42,415 nucleotides of DNA, taken from Bacteroidales bacterium (GTDB lineage Bacteria > Bacteroidota > Bacteroidia > Bacteroidales > P3). The notes below the pieces were generated by a model that was given only the letters and a program-made list of their open reading frames with translations, was not told where the DNA came from and searched no databases. Shown one piece after another: positions 42,264-42,415 of the stretch (position 1 is the stretch's first letter; every line of letters begins with the position of its first letter). The stretch covers positions 1 to 42,415 of the forward strand of contig JAGADZ010000077.1 in the NCBI GenBank assembly GCA_017613375.1. The letters are read 5' to 3'. The translations under genes were made by a program, and so were the position numbers.

Positions 42264-42275
42264 TTTTATCGCTTT
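42237..42275 (-). terminator. Terminator of tRNA-Glu, second copy
   Basis: AAAGCGATAAAATC (42244-42257) pairs perfectly with GATTTTATCGCTTT (42262-42275). It has the same form as the terminator of the first tRNA copy. Confidence 0.85.
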
Positions 42276-42277
42276 GG

Positions 42278-42351
42278 TACCGCATGCCGGAGTCGAACCG
42301 GCGATCTACTGCGTGAGAGGCAGTTGTCCTGGACCACTAGACGAATGCGGC
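42278..42351 (-). tRNA. tRNA-Glu (anticodon CUC), second copy
   Basis: Identical over its full length to the tRNA at 33299-33372, in the same orientation, with the same terminator type and promoter element. The two copies bracket the AraC-porin-pst-cys module. Confidence 0.95.
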
Positions 42352-42385
42352 AGTTGAGAGTGTTTCTTCTGTGAGAAATCGGGTG

Positions 42386-42393
42386 CAAAAGTA
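42386..42393 (-). promoter_or_regulatory. Probable -7 element of tRNA-Glu copy 2
   Basis: The minus strand reads TACTTTTG, 35 bp before the tRNA 5' end. The context is shared with the copy-1 promoter. Confidence 0.6.
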
Positions 42394-42415
42394 CAACTTT
42401 TTTTTGATTGGAACG

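Noticed and set aside
33299-42351. An integrative element using tRNA-Glu as attachment site
   Set aside because: No integrase, relaxase or phage gene is present, and whole tRNA units with promoters and terminators are duplicated rather than a 3' end only.
1-42415. CRISPR arrays and insertion sequences
   Set aside because: No regularly spaced direct repeats with unique spacers and no transposase were seen; the 7-bp arrays are far too short and have no spacers.

Overview
The window comes from a Bacteroidales chromosome, probably of the Prevotellaceae/Muribaculaceae type, though the family is a guess. The evidence is: promoters of the Bacteroidetes form TTTG-N18/19-TAnnTTTG (for example 9040-9070, 28602-28633, 31572-31602); a very large secreted protein with a CHU_C/type B sorting domain for the type IX secretion system; a short 286-residue primary sigma factor; an HU-CCDC81/SPOR protein; and a sodium- or proton-pumping Rnf operon in the order B-C-D-G-E.

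Layout. 1-114: 3' end of a 5S rRNA gene and its terminator, so the window starts at the end of an rRNA operon. 330-3941 (-): a 1043-residue cell-surface protein and a small exported protein. 4252-8815 (-): rnfBCDGE, with no rnfA after rnfE. 9104-10390 (+): universal stress protein and a SPOR protein. 10477-11337 (-): primary sigma factor. 11601-21921 (+): ffh, folD, two glycosyltransferases, a PlsC-type acyltransferase, purL and a small lipoprotein. 21996-28437 (-): EEP-family hydrolase, rsmI, yebC, trmB, an HU/SPOR protein with an EPEP repeat, kdsB and a deoxynucleoside kinase. 28681-30996 (+): phosphoglucosamine mutase and a SUMF1-fold lipoprotein. 31041-33298 is accessory DNA: a remnant of a WYL-domain regulator, an AAA ATPase and two tiny ORFs. 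33299-42351: a 9-kb module between two identical tRNA-Glu(CUC) genes in the same orientation.

The module is the most interesting part. A membrane-anchored AraC-type regulator faces a tight seven-gene run plus a leading porin: OprP/OprO-type porin, PstS-like lipoprotein, PstC, PstA, PstB, CysD, CysN, CysH, with gaps of 1 to 34 bp. The ABC transporter looks like the phosphate (Pst) family but has no PhoU, is fused by context to sulfate activation and APS reduction, and has diverged at several family motifs (RxxxCGA in place of RxxGSGT in the binding protein, LSIGQ and DEA in place of LSGGQ and DEP in the ATPase). My inference is a complete outer-membrane-to-APS-reductase sulfate uptake and assimilation operon that has recruited a Pst-type importer. 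The sequence cannot prove the substrate.

A second pattern is a set of seven short arrays made of degenerate 7-bp units. The unit sequence differs from site to site but the period is always seven. They lie after rnfE, twice inside purL, on both sides of the rsmI start, between a tRNA-Glu and its promoter, and across the cysN stop/cysH start. They look like a dispersed Bacteroidales repeat class that tolerates insertion in coding sequence.
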